DNA of 27,119 bases from an uncultured Spongiibacteraceae bacterium (GTDB lineage: Bacteria; Pseudomonadota; Gammaproteobacteria; Pseudomonadales; CAMLJR01), in the NCBI GenBank assembly GCA_946480345.1, contig CAMLJR010000021.1, positions 1 to 27,119 of the forward strand, read 5' to 3'. The first letter of the stretch is position 1. Every line of letters begins with the position of its first letter. Positions 25,997 to 27,119 of this stretch are shown one piece after another. The notes below the pieces were generated by a model, which worked only from the letters and a program-made list of their open reading frames with translations, made no database searches and had not been told where the DNA came from. A program made the translations under genes and the position numbers.

Positions 25997-27118
25997 ATGG
26001 AGCAACTCACTGCCGCAGTTAGCGCCGAGTCGTCCGGTTGGCGCCGGGCGGTTTACTTTCTGACGCTTCCGTTTCATTGGATTGAAACCGCAATCTCGTT
26101 TCTGATCATGGCGCCGTTCCAGCCGCTTTGGCGATGGTTGGATGCACGCTCGGAACGTTTCGAAAAAACATTGGCGCGCAAAATTATTGCCGTCAGCCTG
26201 TTTCCGACTTTCCTCATTGCCGGGTTTGTTGTTGGTTTCGAACTGGTCGAGCGCGGGCTGGCAGCTCAGGACGTGCTCGTCCTGATGATGGCTTTGCTTG
26301 TGATGGGCGCGATCATGGCACCGCTCGAACGATTGATGCCGTGGAGCAGGAGATGGCTGCGCAGCGGCAACGATAGTGGCGTTGATGTCCTGGTGGCGTT
26401 CGGCGGCGGATCGCTGTTCGGCATCATCCTTGGGCCTCTGGGAATCTTTACTACGGCCTGGTTGGTGGGATGGATTCACCAGCAGCTGCCGCCCGATACG
26501 ATCAAAAGCTTCTGGCCGACAGCGCTGCATCCGGTTCTACAGGTGTTGCTATTACTCGTCGTGATGGACTTTTTTCGCTATTGGTACCATCGCTGGATGC
26601 ATGAGCACACGTTCATGTGGCGCTGGCATTCGGTACATCACTCGTCAAAGCGGCTGTATTGGTTCAACGGCATGCGCTCGCATCCGATCGAGCAATTCGT
26701 ATCGGGACTTATCTGGGTTGTTCCCTACACGTTGATTCAGGCACCGGTGGAAATCATTTTTGTCGCCGGCATCATCAGCCGCGTGATCGGCCGTTTTCAG
26801 CATACCAACGTCGATGTCGAACTCGGCCCGTTCGAATATATCTTCAGCGCGCCGAACAATCACAGATACCACCATGCAAAGAACATCGAGGAAGGTAATT
26901 CCAACTACGGCGGCGATGTGGTGTTGTGGGATCACGTGTTCGGCACGTTCTATTTGCCAAAGGGCGAACGCCCGAGCGACGACATCGGCGTCGGCGGTAT
27001 GCCGGATTATCCGCAAACTTGGTTGGGCTTGATGCTGGCGCCGTTCCGCATTGGCATGTGGCGAGGAAAAGGGCGTCGCACGTCGCCGCAACGCAGCTCC
27101 CTCAATGAGAGCTCATGA
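25997..27118 (+). CDS. Sterol desaturase / fatty acid hydroxylase family membrane protein
   Basis: A 373-residue integral membrane di-iron oxygenase. The three histidine clusters of the family are present: YHRWMHEH (H198, H202, H204), HSVHH (H211, H214, H215) and HRYHH (H289, H292, H293). Hydrophobic segments at about 65-85, 92-110, 130-160, 178-195 and 233-263 place the clusters on the cytoplasmic face. The family hydroxylates or desaturates lipids such as fatty acids, sterols or carotenoids; the substrate here is not visible. A good ribosome site, AGAGGA, lies 8 nt before ATG. The C-terminus is basic (WRGKGRRTSPQR). The gene is complete, ending one base before the window edge. The 221-nt upstream gap holds the interleaved repeats. 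Confidence 0.9.
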   Translation: MEQLTAAVSAESSGWRRAVYFLTLPFHWIETAISFLIMAPFQPLWRWLDARSERFEKTLARKIIAVSLFPTFLIAGFVVGFELVERGLAAQDVLVLMMALLVMGAIMAPLERLMPWSRRWLRSGNDSGVDVLVAFGGGSLFGIILGPLGIFTTAWLVGWIHQQLPPDTIKSFWPTALHPVLQVLLLLVVMDFFRYWYHRWMHEHTFMWRWHSVHHSSKRLYWFNGMRSHPIEQFVSGLIWVVPYTLIQAPVEIIFVAGIISRVIGRFQHTNVDVELGPFEYIFSAPNNHRYHHAKNIEEGNSNYGGDVVLWDHVFGTFYLPKGERPSDDIGVGGMPDYPQTWLGLMLAPFRIGMWRGKGRRTSPQRSSLNESS

Positions 27119-27119
27119 A

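Overview
The window looks like chromosomal DNA of a gammaproteobacterium of medium-high GC. Three things point there: a two-subunit pyruvate carboxylase operon (pycA-pycB) with a divergent LysR gene, as in Pseudomonas; an xseA / guaB / guaA block; and rsmJ, rhlE, SirB2-like and LpxL/HtrB-like genes of gammaproteobacterial type. I cannot name a genus from sequence alone. I saw no tRNA, rRNA, CRISPR array, insertion sequence or prophage. No gene-free stretch exceeds 300 bases; the longest are 16225-16445, 20041-20271 and 25776-25996.

Layout. 1-4266: pycB (runs off the left edge), pycA, and a divergent LysR regulator. 4267-5888, minus strand: an endonuclease/exonuclease/phosphatase-family protein and an LpxL/HtrB-type acyltransferase. 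6034-10728, plus strand: a PilZ protein, a class III nucleotidyl cyclase-like protein, an HD phosphohydrolase with a class I phosphodiesterase-like metal site, a cNMP-binding-fold/HDOD protein and rsmJ. 10909-12312: an RhlE-type RNA helicase. 12318-14608, minus strand: hypoxanthine-DNA glycosylase-like protein, SirB2-like membrane protein and xseA. 14752-18026: guaB, a terminator, a nested inverted-repeat element, then guaA. 18092-24641 looks accessory: a secreted alpha/beta hydrolase, an arginase-fold protein with altered metal ligands, an adenylation-carrier-hydrolase fusion with a translationally coupled second hydrolase, and 4-hydroxyphenylpyruvate dioxygenase. 24774-25775 is a DUF72 protein and 25997-27118 a membrane di-iron hydroxylase.

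The best candidates for an undescribed system are two. First, 6034-9967 puts in one row a likely c-di-GMP sensor (PilZ), a cyclase-like protein, a phosphodiesterase-like HD protein and a protein with a cyclic-nucleotide-binding fold joined to HDOD: a possible make/break/read nucleotide-signalling module. Two of its domains have off-consensus active or binding sites. Second, 20272-23606 encodes an adenylating enzyme without a condensation domain and without the Asp that reads alpha-amino groups, fused to a carrier and a nucleophile-less hydrolase, and coupled to a hydrolase with Cys at the nucleophile position.

Several non-coding structures also stand out: an 18-bp perfect palindrome between pilZ and the cyclase gene, the 86-bp nested repeat between guaB and guaA, hairpins before rhlE and between xseA and guaB, and two interleaved inverted repeats (pseudoknot-like) upstream of the hydroxylase gene.
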